From the NCBI RefSeq assembly GCF_001442755.1, contig NZ_CP006367.1, positions 3,286,001 through 3,350,000 of the forward strand: a DNA stretch of 64,000 bases, read 5' to 3'. Made by a program: the position numbers and the translations under genes. Below are positions 29,558 to 38,618 of this stretch, in pieces. The first letter of the stretch is position 1. The number at the start of each line of letters is the position of its first letter. The stretch comes from Aureimonas sp. AU20 (GTDB lineage Bacteria; Pseudomonadota; Alphaproteobacteria; Rhizobiales; Rhizobiaceae). Below the pieces are notes generated by a model, which saw only the letters and a list, made by a program, of their open reading frames with translations, ran no database searches and was not told the origin of the DNA.

Positions 29558-30105
29558 GCGCCCCTGACCGCCTCTTTCTTCCGCTCGGCATCGCCGTCCT
29601 TACCGTGTCCGATACGCGCAAGGCGGGGGATGATCGCTCCGGCGATACGCTGGCCGCGCGCCTCACCGAGGCAGGCCATCGCCTCGCCGCCCGCGCTATC
29701 GTGCCGGACGATCGGGACGCCATTCGCAATACGGTGCTCACCTGGTCCAGGGACCCGGAGGTGGACGTCGTCATCACGACGGGCGGCACGGGCTTCACCG
29801 GCCGCGACGTGACGCCGGAGGCGCTGGAGCCGATCTTCGAAAAGCGCATGGACGGGTTCTCGGCCGTGTTCCATCGCGTGTCGTTCGAGACGATCGGCGT
29901 ATCGACCATCCAGTCCCGCGCCACGGGCGGGGTGGTGAACGCGACCTTCGTCTTCGTCCTGCCCGGCTCGCCCGGTGCCTGTCGCGACGCCTGGGACCAT
30001 ATCCTGAAGCCCCAGCTCGACTACCGGCACAAGCCCTGCAACTTCGTCGAGATCATGCCGCGCCTGGACGAACATCTCCGGCGCAAAGGCGGCGCGGCAG
30101 CCTGA
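29554..30105 (+). CDS. moaB: Molybdenum cofactor biosynthesis protein B
   Basis: MoaB/MogA-type protein that adenylylates molybdopterin before metal insertion. It has 183 residues. Signatures are VLTVSDTRKAGDDRSGDTL, TTGGTGFTGRDVTPEAL and the C-terminal FVLPGSPGACRDAWDHILKPQLD. It is translationally coupled to ispE by overlap and converges with the next gene, 47 bp away. Confidence 0.95.
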   Translation: MSAPDRLFLPLGIAVLTVSDTRKAGDDRSGDTLAARLTEAGHRLAARAIVPDDRDAIRNTVLTWSRDPEVDVVITTGGTGFTGRDVTPEALEPIFEKRMDGFSAVFHRVSFETIGVSTIQSRATGGVVNATFVFVLPGSPGACRDAWDHILKPQLDYRHKPCNFVEIMPRLDEHLRRKGGAAA

Positions 30106-30152
30106 GGGCCAGCCGTCTCCGCTCCTCCATCGGCTGAGGCAGGGCTAGGCGT

Positions 30153-30644
30153 TCAATCGTCGCGCTTGCGCAGCCGCTCGCTGGGCAGGCCTTCGGCCGC
30201 CTTGCCGATCGCGACTCCCGCAGCCAGACGCTTCGCCAGATGCGCTTTCGGCACCAGCCGCGCGTTGGGCCTTGCGGCGAACCAGCGTCGCCAACCCGCA
30301 CGATCCCCCACTTGCAGCACGAAGCGGCCGCCTCTCGGCGCCTTCTCACGCAACTGGTTTTCGATGTGATGCGCCGCGCGCTCCGGCCAGTTTCCAGGCA
30401 AGCGGCCGCCCGCACGCAGCACCAGCACCCACTCGCCCTTCAGCATCGCGGCCGACTGGCGCAACTCGGCCAGCGAGCGCACCGAGCAGCCCGCATGGTC
30501 CGCGACGTCCAGAACATCCTTGCCGTGGGGGTCCACGACCACGACATCGCGTAGCACACCCTCGACCACGCCGGTTACCAGCGAGGACAGGGTCAGGGTC
30601 AGTTCCAGCGGGTCTTCGGCATCGAAAACAAGGACGCTCAGCAT
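30153..30644 (-). CDS. Glycosyltransferase-like protein of unknown function
   Basis: 163 residues, starting MLSVLVFDAEDPLELTLTLSSL, a pattern like the N-terminal strand-helix of GT2 enzymes. VVVVDPHGKDVLDVADHAG resembles the acceptor-side strand, and LKGEWVLVLRAGGRLPGNW sits where a DxD motif would be but has no DxD. It is shorter than active GT2 enzymes, so it may be a degenerate or non-catalytic relative. It shares a 130-bp divergent control region holding a LexA-type box with the radical SAM gene. Confidence 0.65.
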   Translation of the reverse strand: MLSVLVFDAEDPLELTLTLSSLVTGVVEGVLRDVVVVDPHGKDVLDVADHAGCSVRSLAELRQSAAMLKGEWVLVLRAGGRLPGNWPERAAHHIENQLREKAPRGGRFVLQVGDRAGWRRWFAARPNARLVPKAHLAKRLAAGVAIGKAAEGLPSERLRKRDD

Positions 30645-30702
30645 GGAACCGGCTTAACCGAGCCGAAGCGCGCTGACCAGAGCGGCGCGGATTCGCAATT
30701 TT

Positions 30703-30717
30703 GTTCTTGAAATGTTC
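30703..30717. promoter_or_regulatory. Predicted LexA (SOS) box, GTTC-N7-GTTC
   Basis: GTTC at 30703-30706 and GTTC at 30714-30717 with exactly 7 bases between, the alphaproteobacterial LexA consensus. It lies 58 bp upstream of the radical SAM start and 59 bp upstream of the divergent glycosyltransferase-like start, in a locally AT-rich promoter-like stretch. It predicts DNA-damage induction. Confidence 0.65.
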
Positions 30718-30774
30718 TCATATGATGAATAGGACTATGGTCACAACGAGAGCAGCCACAGGGAAGCTTGTCCC

Positions 30775-31941
30775 ATGTCCGAGATCCGCAGCCTCGAGAG
30801 AACCGACAGCCTGGGCCTGACCGGCCGCGAAGGCATCGACATGGCGCATCATGTCGTGGCGCAGTCCGGCCTTCGCATCGGCTTCGAGCGTCGGCGCGGC
30901 CGCGCGGCGGGCATCAACCCGACGGGCCGCTTCGAGCCCTTCTCGCGCTCTGTCTTCGACGATGGCTGGGCGACGATGGACGAGTTGCCGAGTTTCAAGA
31001 CCGAGGTGCAGACGGAGATGGCCCGCACGGTCATCACCCGCAACACCTCCCCCGACATTTCCTTCGACCGGTCGGTGAACCCGTATCGCGGCTGCGAGCA
31101 CGGGTGCATCTACTGCTTCGCCCGGCCGACACACAACTATGTCGGCCTTTCGCCGGGGCTCGATTTCGAGACCAAGCTTTTCGCAAAGCCCAACGCTGCG
31201 GAACTCCTGGAGGAAGAGATCGGCCGCGCCGGCTACGAGCCGAAGGCCATCGCGATCGGCACCAACACCGATCCCTACCAGCCGATCGAGCGCGAGCGGC
31301 GCATCATGCGCGACATGCTGGAAGTGCTGGAGGCCGCCAACCATCCGGTTGGCATCGTGACGAAGTCGGCCCTTGTGCTGCGCGATCTCGACATTCTTTC
31401 GCGAATGGCGGCCAAGGGCCTCGCCAAGGTCGCGATCTCGGTGACGACGCTCGACCGTCGTCTCGCCCGAACCATGGAGCCACGCGCCGCGACGCCCGCC
31501 AAGCGTTTGGAAGCGGTTCGCGAACTCACCAAGGCCGGCGTGCCGACCATGGTGATGACCGCGCCGATCATCCCGGGCCTGACGGATTCGGAGATCGAGC
31601 GGCTTCTGGAAGCGGCGGCGGAAGCGGGCGCTCGCGAGGTCGGCTACGTTCTTCTGCGCCTGCCGCTGGAGGTCGCACCGCTCTTCAAGGAATGGCTGCT
31701 GCAGCACTATCCCGATCGCTACCGGCATGTCCTGTCGCTCCTGCGCTCCATGCGCGGTGGTAAGGACTATGACGCGGAGTGGAACAAGCGGATGACCGGC
31801 AAGGGTCCCTACGCCATGCAGATCAAGCATCGGTTCGAAATGGCGGCCCGGCGCTTCGACTTGAACCTTGAGCGCACCCAGTTGCGCACCGACCTGTTCA
31901 GGGCGCCCAAGGGCGCTGGCGTCCAGCTGTCGCTGCTCTGA
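30775..31941 (+). CDS. PA0069-family radical SAM protein
   Basis: 388-residue radical SAM enzyme. The [4Fe-4S] motif is CEHGCIYC (CxxxCxxC) in NPYRGCEHGCIYCFARP. GTNTDPYQPIERERRIMRDML and VTKSALVLRDLDIL are typical of this SplB-related family. The N-terminal region contains INPTGRFEPFSR. Substrate is unknown; relation to spore photoproduct lyase suggests nucleic-acid repair. An exact LexA-type box in its promoter supports that idea. rnhB follows on the same strand after 268 bp. Confidence 0.92.
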   Translation: MSEIRSLERTDSLGLTGREGIDMAHHVVAQSGLRIGFERRRGRAAGINPTGRFEPFSRSVFDDGWATMDELPSFKTEVQTEMARTVITRNTSPDISFDRSVNPYRGCEHGCIYCFARPTHNYVGLSPGLDFETKLFAKPNAAELLEEEIGRAGYEPKAIAIGTNTDPYQPIERERRIMRDMLEVLEAANHPVGIVTKSALVLRDLDILSRMAAKGLAKVAISVTTLDRRLARTMEPRAATPAKRLEAVRELTKAGVPTMVMTAPIIPGLTDSEIERLLEAAAEAGAREVGYVLLRLPLEVAPLFKEWLLQHYPDRYRHVLSLLRSMRGGKDYDAEWNKRMTGKGPYAMQIKHRFEMAARRFDLNLERTQLRTDLFRAPKGAGVQLSLL

Positions 31942-32209
31942 GAGACGACCGAAACCCGCGAGCTGGAAAAGCAGAGACTTTCGTTCGCGGCAGCAAGCGG
32001 GCTTTCAGTTGATGCGGGGCGTGTGTCCGCATCAATGACGAAGCTCTAACGGAACCGGATCAGCCAGATCGGTGCTGGCACTATGTCCATTCCGAAGGCA
32101 CATCAAACCATTCGGGTTCTACCCGCACCAGTTCCGGCGTTTGTCCCCGACGCCGGATCGCTCGCCCGCCGTCCGCACCCGGCTCGCGAGCCTTGAGGAG
32201 AATCGGAGA

Positions 32210-32923
32210 ATGCGCGAGTCTCGCCGCACCATGGCTCGCCGTTCCTCCGATTCTCCACCCCTTCCCCCTCGCCCTGCCCGGCGCGCCGAGCCGCATCCCG
32301 GCCCGGATTTCGCGCGCGAGGCCGCCCTTCTGCAGAAAGGCGTCCACTGCGTGGCCGGCGTGGACGAGGCCGGGCGCGGTCCGCTCGCCGGACCGGTCGT
32401 CGCCGGCGCGGTGATTCTGCGCGTCGGGCACATTCCCGAAGGGCTGGACGATTCCAAGAAGCTCGGTGCCCGTGAACGCGAGCGCCTGTTCGAGGCGATC
32501 CTCGATATGGCCGATGTCGGCCTCGGCAGCGCCAGTGCCGCTGAGATCGATCGGCTCAACATCCGGCAAGCGACGTTCCTCGCCATGCGGCGCGCGCTGT
32601 TTGCCCTTCCCAGCAGGCCCGACCACGCCTTGATCGACGGTCGCGACGTGCCGCTTGGCCTTCCCTGCGCCGGGTCGGCGGTGATCGGCGGAGATGCGCT
32701 CTGCGTGTCGATCGCGGCGGCGTCAATCGTCGCCAAGGTCATGCGCGATCGGCTCATGACCGCGCTTTGCGCGAGCGACCCGCGCTACGGTTTCAGCCGG
32801 CACATGGGCTATCCCACGGCCGCCCATCGTGCCGCGCTCGCCGAGCATGGCGTTGGCCCGCATCACCGGCGCAGCTTCGGGCCGGTGCGAGCCCTCATGC
32901 TGGCAGGCGAGTCGGACGGTTAG
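32210..32923 (+). CDS. rnhB: Ribonuclease HII
   Basis: Endonuclease that removes RNA from RNA-DNA hybrids and single ribonucleotides from DNA. It has 237 residues from ATG 32210, supported by GAGGAG 9 bases upstream and by family length. The frame is open to 32072 without support. Catalytic motifs are VAGVDEAGRGPLAGPVVAGA (Asp-Glu pair), LDDSKKLGARERE, and the Asp in HALIDGRDVP. C-terminal HMGYPTAAHRAALAEHG is typical. It converges with the atp operon and shares its terminator region. Confidence 0.96.
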   Translation: MRESRRTMARRSSDSPPLPPRPARRAEPHPGPDFAREAALLQKGVHCVAGVDEAGRGPLAGPVVAGAVILRVGHIPEGLDDSKKLGARERERLFEAILDMADVGLGSASAAEIDRLNIRQATFLAMRRALFALPSRPDHALIDGRDVPLGLPCAGSAVIGGDALCVSIAAASIVAKVMRDRLMTALCASDPRYGFSRHMGYPTAAHRAALAEHGVGPHHRRSFGPVRALMLAGESDG

Positions 32924-33024
32924 GCGAGGCCCCACTCGTGCCATCTCCCATGTGCAAACCCCATCGCATCGGTGCGGGTTTGCACACTTCCCGATTTGAC
33001 GCTTGCCGGCATTCCGCAGACAAA

Positions 33025-33053
33025 CGAAAAAGGCCGGCTTTTCAGCCGGCCTT
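33025..33053 (-). terminator. Terminator of the atp operon
   Basis: AAGGCCGGCT (33030-33039) and AGCCGGCCTT (33044-33053) with a 4-base loop. Minus-strand reading continues TTTTTCGTTTG. It lies 29 bp past the atpF stop. Confidence 0.9.
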
Positions 33054-33081
33054 CGTCTTATCCAAGAGCTATTGGTGCGGA

Positions 33082-33564
33082 TCAGTTCAGACGACGGCGC
33101 ACTTCGGCGATCGACTGGTCGGTGATGCGCGGGTCGGCGCCGACATTGCGCTCGGTCATCACGCGCGTAGCCGCCTCGATGGCAATGTCCACCGCACGAG
33201 CGCGGACTTCGGACACTGCCTCGATCTCGGCCTGCTTGATCTTCTGCTCGGCAACCTGCGTACGGCGAGCGACGTAGTCTTCGCTCTTGGCGCGAGCCTC
33301 GGCGACGATGCCCTGCGCCTCGCGCTGCGCGACGGCGAGGATTTCCTGCGCCTCGCTCTCCGCCTCGCGGCGGCGGCGCTGGTATTCGGCCAACTGCTGT
33401 TTGGCCTCTTCCTTCAGCTCGCGCGCCTCGTCGATCTCGTTACGGATCTGCGCGGCGCGCTTGTCGAGCGCCTTCGCCATGATCGAGGGCGCCTTGAGAT
33501 AGGCGATCAGCGCCAGGAAGAGGATGAGGCCGACGAGAGCCCAGAACGTATTGTCGAAAGCCAT
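33082..33564 (-). CDS. atpF: F-type ATP synthase subunit b
   Basis: Peripheral stalk subunit of Fo, 160 residues. One N-terminal membrane span (FWALVGLILFLALIAYL), then a long charged coiled coil (KRAAQIRNEIDEARELKEEA and following). Last gene of the Fo operon, 12 bp after the b' gene. Two unlike b-type subunits are the normal alphaproteobacterial arrangement. Confidence 0.95.
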   Translation of the reverse strand: MAFDNTFWALVGLILFLALIAYLKAPSIMAKALDKRAAQIRNEIDEARELKEEAKQQLAEYQRRRREAESEAQEILAVAQREAQGIVAEARAKSEDYVARRTQVAEQKIKQAEIEAVSEVRARAVDIAIEAATRVMTERNVGADPRITDQSIAEVRRRLN

Positions 33565-33576
33565 GGCGACGCCCTT

Positions 33577-34185
33577 TTAGGAACGAACGGAACGGACGGC
33601 GTGGGAGACGTCCTCGCGCGACACGCCGAGGCCGGCAATGTCGTTGAGAATGGCTTCGGCCGCATCTTCGGCGATCGTGCCGACATCGGCGAGCGCGCGC
33701 GTCTTCACCTCGGCGATGCGAGCCTGGGCGCTTTCAAGGCGACCGTCGAGTTCGGCCTCGATGGTCTTGCGCTGCGCATCCGCATCGGCGCGCGCCTTGT
33801 CGCGAGCTTCCGTGGCGATGCGGGCGGAATTCTTGCGAGCGGAGGCGAGTTCCTGCTCATAGGCGGCCTGTGCCTCGTCGGCGTCGAGGCGCATGCGCTC
33901 GGCGGCCTGGAGATCGAGGGCGATGCGCTCGCGGCGGTTCTCCAGAACCGTGGAGATGCGCGGCACGATCGTCTTGGACAGGACGTAGTAGAACACGCCG
34001 AAGGTGATCGCGAGCCAGAGGATCTGCGACGCGAAGAACTCGGGGTTCATCGGCGGGAAGCCGGCTTCCTCGTGGTGACCGGGCTCCACGGAGATCGCTT
34101 CGCCCGTGGGCGGAACGGGTGTTTCCATCAGGGTCGGACCTGCATCTGGCGATTGGACCTGGGCGAAAGCCTGAGTGACGAACAT
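33577..34185 (-). CDS. F-type ATP synthase subunit b'
   Basis: Second peripheral stalk subunit, 202 residues from ATG 34185, which has GGAG 8 bases upstream. The N-terminal 55 residues form a Pro/Glu-rich extension, followed by a membrane span (ILWLAITFGVFYYVLSKTIVP) and a coiled coil. It forms a heterodimer with the b subunit encoded next. In-frame codons up to 34239 are unsupported. Confidence 0.93.
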   Translation of the reverse strand: MFVTQAFAQVQSPDAGPTLMETPVPPTGEAISVEPGHHEEAGFPPMNPEFFASQILWLAITFGVFYYVLSKTIVPRISTVLENRRERIALDLQAAERMRLDADEAQAAYEQELASARKNSARIATEARDKARADADAQRKTIEAELDGRLESAQARIAEVKTRALADVGTIAEDAAEAILNDIAGLGVSREDVSHAVRSVRS

Positions 34186-34258
34186 GTCGGACTCCGATGA
34201 TACGGGTCCGGCCGCCCCAGCAGGGGCGGCCGGCTGCACAATCCCTTATGCGACCTGC

Positions 34259-34483
34259 TTAGACGAAGAGCAGCAGGAGCGCGATCAGGAGCGAGAAAAT
34301 GCCCAGAGCTTCCGTCACGGCGAAGCCGAACACGAGACGACCGAACTGGCCATCGGCTGCCGACGGGTTGCGCAGGGCGCCCGTGAGGAAGCTCGAGAAG
34401 ATGTTGCCGAGCGCGAGAGCGGTGCCGGCCATGCCGAAGCAAGCGAGACCAGCGCCGATGTAACGTGCAGCTTCCGCGTCCAT
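34259..34483 (-). CDS. atpE: F-type ATP synthase subunit c
   Basis: Proteolipid ring subunit, 74 residues from ATG 34483 with AAGGAG upstream. Two membrane hairpin helices. The proton-binding carboxylate is the Glu in GFAVTEALGIFSLL, and the polar loop contains LRNPSA. Between atpB and the b' gene, as in other alphaproteobacterial Fo operons. Confidence 0.97.
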   Translation of the reverse strand: MDAEAARYIGAGLACFGMAGTALALGNIFSSFLTGALRNPSAADGQFGRLVFGFAVTEALGIFSLLIALLLLFV

Positions 34484-34555
34484 GGGAACTCCTTTGGTTG
34501 GATCGTGCGGGGGTAGGATCCGCGGCGCCATGCGTCCGCGAAAGGGGGAGAGCGG

Positions 34556-35305
34556 TCAGTGGTGAACGTGAACCGCGTCGTTGAGGTACATGCAGGTCAG
34601 GATCGCGAAGACATAGGCCTGCAGGAAGGCAACCAGGAACTCCAGCGCCGTGATGCCCACCGTCATGACGAGCGGCAGGAGAGCGCCGAGGAAGCCGAGC
34701 GCGCCCATGCTGCCCATCGAGACCACGAAGCCCGCGAAGACCTTCAGCGTGATGTGGCCGGCCAGCATGTTGGCGAAGAGACGAACCGAGAGCGAGATCG
34801 GGCGCGACAGGAACGAGATCAGCTCGATCAGCACCACGAAGGGCAGGACCGCCCCTGGAACGCCGGAGGGAACGAAGACCTTGAACCAGCCGAGGCCGTT
34901 CTTGCGGATGCCGTAGACCACGACCGTGCCGATCACCAGCATCGCGAGCGCGAAGGTGACGATCAGATGGCTGGTGACGGTGAAGAAATAGGGGAACATC
35001 CCGATGAGGTTGGCCACCAGGATGAACATGAAGAGCGAGAACACGAACGGGAAGAACTGCATCCCGTGCGAGCCCGTCGCGTCGCGCAGCATCTTGGCGA
35101 TGAACTCGTAGGAGAGTTCGGACACCGACTGCGCGCGGTTCGGGACTAGGCCGCGTCCCCGGGTCGACCAGTAAAGGAAGCCCGTCGCCACCGCCACGGT
35201 CGCGACCATGAACAGCGAGGAGTTGGTGAACGACAGATCAAGGCCGCCGATCTCGATCGGAACGAGCCGAGAAATCTGGAACTGGTGAAGCGGATCGTTC
35301 GCCAA
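34556..35305 (-). CDS. atpB: F-type ATP synthase subunit a
   Basis: Proton-channel subunit of Fo, 249 residues. I place the start at TTG 35305 because AGAGGA lies upstream and the product then begins (M)[20 protein letters not shown], as in rhizobial homologues. ATG 35353 in the same frame lacks a ribosome binding site. The essential Arg is in [15 protein letters not shown]. Several membrane helices follow, including the C-terminal [20 protein letters not shown]. Confidence 0.93.
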   Translation of the reverse strand: MANDPLHQFQISRLVPIEIGGLDLSFTNSSLFMVATVAVATGFLYWSTRGRGLVPNRAQSVSELSYEFIAKMLRDATGSHGMQFFPFVFSLFMFILVANLIGMFPYFFTVTSHLIVTFALAMLVIGTVVVYGIRKNGLGWFKVFVPSGVPGAVLPFVVLIELISFLSRPISLSVRLFANMLAGHITLKVFAGFVVSMGSMGALGFLGALLPLVMTVGITALEFLVAFLQAYVFAILTCMYLNDAVHVHH

Positions 35306-35423
35306 AACGTCTGGTCCTCTTGATGCGGAGCCCTCGGAGAGCGAGACTGCCATAGCGTCCCGAACCGCGCTTCGCAACTCCCTGACGTCGAAATGCACCT
35401 TTGCTTTCCGAACGATCGCTCCG

Positions 35424-35762
35424 CTAGCGACGTTCGGTCGGGTTCTTCTCGCCGCTGGCGGACCGCACGACGTTGAGAACGCCGGCGGCGAAGCCCAGCA
35501 TGAGGAAGACGATGAGACCGAAGGGAGACACCCCGAATAGACGGTCGATCCCGTAACCGATGGCCCCGCCGACCATGATGCCCGCGATGAATTCGCTGGC
35601 GATCTTGAGGCCCTGGGCCATGCCCTGCATGCTGCCCTGGCCACCCTCCGGCACCACTGGCTCGGCCGTCGCGGCTTTCAGCCGGTCGATCCGCTCCTTC
35701 AATTTGCGGCGATCCGCCTCCAGATCCGCTTCGCTTCGAGGCTCAGGCTCGCTCATCGTCAT
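35424..35762 (-). CDS. atpI: ATP synthase accessory protein AtpI
   Basis: 112-residue small membrane protein encoded first in the Fo operon, thought to assist assembly of the c ring. The N-terminal 50 residues are charged, followed by two membrane segments ([19 protein letters not shown] and [20 protein letters not shown]). ATG two codons in is an alternative start. 118 bp separate it from atpB. Confidence 0.9.
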   Translation of the reverse strand: MTMSEPEPRSEADLEADRRKLKERIDRLKAATAEPVVPEGGQGSMQGMAQGLKIASEFIAGIMVGGAIGYGIDRLFGVSPFGLIVFLMLGFAAGVLNVVRSASGEKNPTERR

Positions 35763-35889
35763 TCGTCCATCCGGCCGATCTGTCCGCCCGCCGCATGGCG
35801 AAACAAAGGCGGTTCAAGTTTGCGTGTTCGCCGCCGGAAGCGTCACTCGCGCGAACATACACCGCAGCGCCCAAAACCGAGAGGGCCGG

Positions 35890-37029
35890 CTAACGCCAGC
35901 CCCCGCCGAAGGTCCGGTAGAAGATGTGAAGGCCGATCTTGTCGACCTTTTCCATGGTCTTGGCCCAGCGCGGGTGGACATAGGTCGCGTGGTAATGGGT
36001 CGCCGAGCCGACTTCGGGAATCCAGATCTCGCCGTTGGTCGCCTGCCGGGCGATTCGCTCGGCCAGGGCATAGGCCGGGCGATTCCAGATGACGTCCTTG
36101 ATGCCGTCGCAGGCGAAGGAGAACTGGCAGCGGCCGAACCAGTCCTGGTTCTGATAGACGACGCCGCAAATCGTCTTGGGATAGGCGGGATTGCGCACCC
36201 GGTTCAGGACGACCTGCGCGACCGCCCCCTGGCCCTGTTCCGTTTCCCCGCGCGCCTCGAAATAGATCGCCTTGGCGAGGCAGGTCTGCTGCTCCTCGGT
36301 GTAGGACGACGCCGGGAGGGGCGTCGCGACCCAGGAATGGTCGTTCTCGCCCTTGGGCGGAATGAAGCCTCGCGAGGGCCCGAGAACCGCGTCGAACAGG
36401 TTCGACACGCCGGGCCGCGGGGTGCCGGCATAGGCCGTGACGCTTGAGCCGGCGACGTCGTTGGATGACGGGGTGGGCGCCAAAGCGGCAATGGCCCGCA
36501 ACGCGTCCGGCTTAGGCGCGGCGATTTGTCCCTTCGGGCTTTCGGGCGCAAGCGGCGGCGCGAAACTTTCCGCGACCAGCACGGCGCCGCCCGAGCTATC
36601 GGGTGCGGCGAAGGCCGCGCGCAGATTCTCGTCGCCCAGCGCGATCCCGGCCCGGAGGAGGCCGGCGGGATCGACGAGTCGCCCGGCCGCGAACTTGGCC
36701 TGCACGGTGGCAAGCGGCGTCGGAGCGACGCGCCCTCCCCTCTTGGCGGGAATGCGCGCCACGGGGTCTTTGATGTAGAGGGGTCCGGCGAGCGCGCTCG
36801 TGCCCAGATCGTCGCCATCCTCGGCGAAGACCGTGAGATCGGCCATCTCGGGCGGAAGGCTTGCCTGGAGTTCCGCCTGCGTTGGTACCGGCGGCATGGC
36901 AATTGTGGCGGGAAACAGGGGCAGCACCGCGAGGGCGAGCGGCAGCGAGGCGAGAAGACGGGCGCGCGCGCGGGCACCATTTCGGCGCGGCGCGCTGCCC
37001 TTAAGTCTCGATCGAGCGTGAACGGCCAT
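35890..37029 (-). CDS. SleB-like cell wall hydrolase
   Basis: 379-residue protein with an N-terminal membrane or signal segment (LLASLPLALAVLPLFPATIA). A long Ala/Pro-rich linker to about residue 240 follows, then a C-terminal Hydrolase_2 (SleB) domain. Its motifs are CLAKAIYFEARGETEQGQGAVAQVVLNRV with the catalytic Glu, YPKTICGVVYQN, CQFSFACDG and THYHATYVHPRWA. The ribosome binding site GGAAAG lies in the 3' arm of a 9-bp hairpin, suggesting translational control. A TTAACC-type dyad lies just upstream. Confidence 0.92.
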   Translation of the reverse strand: MAVHARSRLKGSAPRRNGARARARLLASLPLALAVLPLFPATIAMPPVPTQAELQASLPPEMADLTVFAEDGDDLGTSALAGPLYIKDPVARIPAKRGGRVAPTPLATVQAKFAAGRLVDPAGLLRAGIALGDENLRAAFAAPDSSGGAVLVAESFAPPLAPESPKGQIAAPKPDALRAIAALAPTPSSNDVAGSSVTAYAGTPRPGVSNLFDAVLGPSRGFIPPKGENDHSWVATPLPASSYTEEQQTCLAKAIYFEARGETEQGQGAVAQVVLNRVRNPAYPKTICGVVYQNQDWFGRCQFSFACDGIKDVIWNRPAYALAERIARQATNGEIWIPEVGSATHYHATYVHPRWAKTMEKVDKIGLHIFYRTFGGGWR

Positions 37030-37032
37030 CGT

Positions 37033-37061
37033 CGGCTTTCCGAAGTGTCCTTGGAAAGCCG
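37033..37061 (-). promoter_or_regulatory. Hairpin enclosing the SleB-like gene ribosome binding site
   Basis: CGGCTTTCC and GGAAAGCCG arms (37053-37061 and 37033-37041 as read on the minus strand), 9 perfect pairs, 11-base loop, ending 3 bases before the ATG. The GGAAAG that would bind the ribosome is inside the 3' arm. Confidence 0.5.
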
Positions 37062-37071
37062 AACATCTCTT

Positions 37072-37094
37072 ATTAACCTTAGCGGACGGTTAAT
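37072..37094. promoter_or_regulatory. TTAACC dyad with near-CtrA spacing
   Basis: ATTAACC (37072-37078) and GGTTAAT (37088-37094) are a perfect inverted repeat. The same segment contains TTAG-N7-TTAA (37079-37093), one mismatch from the CtrA consensus, 43-65 bp upstream of the SleB-like gene. Confidence 0.35.
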
Positions 37095-37183
37095 GCTCGC
37101 TGGAATGGCGCGCTGCCAGGCCGAAGCCGAACGGGGTCCAGGCGCGCGGGCCCCTCGCCCCACGCGCCGAACCAAAACCGCTC

Positions 37184-38593
37184 TTAGAACTTGCGCGCCT
37201 TATGCGCGAAGGGATTCTCCGACTTGCGCATGGTGATGCGGATCGGGATGCCGGTGAGGCCGAACTGATCGCGCAGGCCATTGATGAGATAGCGCATATA
37301 GGCCGTGCCCACGGCCTCGGGCCGGGACGTGGACAGGATGAAGGTCGGCGGGCGCGTCTTCACCTGCGTGATATACTTGATGTTCACGCGGCGGCCCGCC
37401 ACGGCCGGAGGCGGATGATGCGACACCATCCGCTCCAGCCACTGGTTGAGCTTGGCGGTCGAGACGCGCTTGTTCCAGATCTCGTGCGTTTCGGTGACCG
37501 CCTTCATCAGGCGATCCAGCCCGTCGCCGGTCTCGCCCGAGACCGTGACGGCCTTCACGCCGCGCATCTGCGGCAGGAGGCGATCGGTCTTCTCGCGCAG
37601 GTCCGCCAGCACGGCCTGCCGATCTTCCACGAGGTCCCATTTGTTGAAGGCCAGGACCGGCGCGCGGCCTTCGCGCGAGATCAGATCGGCGATCGAAAGG
37701 TCCTGCTTCTCGAAGGGCACGGTGACGTCGAGGACGATGATCACGACTTCGGCATAGCGCATGGCGCGCAGCGCGTCGGCGACCGACAGCTTTTCCAGCT
37801 TCTCCTCGACGCGCGCGCGGCGGCGCAGGCCGGCCGTGTCGAACATCTTGATCCGCCGGCCACGCCATTCCCATTCCACCGAAATCGAATCGCGCGTGAT
37901 GCCGGCCTCCGGGCCGGTCAGCAGCCGGTCGTCGCCGAGGAAGCGGTTGACCAGGGTGGACTTGCCCGCATTGGGCCGGCCGACGATGGCGATGTTGAGC
38001 GGCTTGGTGGCGTCGTAGCTGTTGATGGGCTCGCCGTCGGCGTCGAACTCCACCGTGCTCTCGATGTCCGCCTCGTCCTCCTGCCAGCCCCGGAAGGCGT
38101 CCCGTCCCAGCTTTTCGACGATGGCGTCGCGCAGGTCCGCCATGCCCTCGCCATGCTCGGCCGAGATGGCGACGGGCTGACCGAGGCCGAGCGAATAGGA
38201 ATCGTAGAATCCGGCGTCCGAGCCCCGCGCTTCCGACTTGTTGGCCACCAGCACGACCGGCTTGTTGCGCTTTCGCAGAAGCTCGCCGAAGACCTCGTCC
38301 TGCGGGGTCATGCCGCTTTTGGAGTCCACCACAAAGAGCGATAGATCGGCATCGTCGATGGCGCGCTCGGTCTGGGCGCGCATACGCCCTTGAAGTGAAT
38401 CGGCTGTGGCCTCTTCGAGGCCGGCCGTGTCGATGACGCGAAATTCCAGATCCTGGAGCGTCGCTTCGCCTTCACGCCGGTCGCGGGTGACCCCGGGCCG
38501 ATCGTCCACCAGCGCGAGCTTGCGGCCGACCAGGCGATTGAAGAGCGTGGACTTGCCGACATTCGGCCGTCCGATGATGGCGATCGTCACCAT
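37184..38593 (-). CDS. der: Ribosome biogenesis GTPase Der (EngA)
   Basis: Double-GTPase required for 50S subunit maturation. It has 469 residues. The first G domain has [14 protein letters not shown] and DTAGLEEA; the second has [34 protein letters not shown] and NKWDLVE. A C-terminal KH-like domain ends [15 protein letters not shown]. Downstream of a YfgM-like gene, 25 bp apart. Confidence 0.98.
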   Translation of the reverse strand: MVTIAIIGRPNVGKSTLFNRLVGRKLALVDDRPGVTRDRREGEATLQDLEFRVIDTAGLEEATADSLQGRMRAQTERAIDDADLSLFVVDSKSGMTPQDEVFGELLRKRNKPVVLVANKSEARGSDAGFYDSYSLGLGQPVAISAEHGEGMADLRDAIVEKLGRDAFRGWQEDEADIESTVEFDADGEPINSYDATKPLNIAIVGRPNAGKSTLVNRFLGDDRLLTGPEAGITRDSISVEWEWRGRRIKMFDTAGLRRRARVEEKLEKLSVADALRAMRYAEVVIIVLDVTVPFEKQDLSIADLISREGRAPVLAFNKWDLVEDRQAVLADLREKTDRLLPQMRGVKAVTVSGETGDGLDRLMKAVTETHEIWNKRVSTAKLNQWLERMVSHHPPPAVAGRRVNIKYITQVKTRPPTFILSTSRPEAVGTAYMRYLINGLRDQFGLTGIPIRITMRKSENPFAHKARKF

Positions 38594-38618
38594 GGCTGGG
38601 TCTCGCTCCTTCGGAAAA

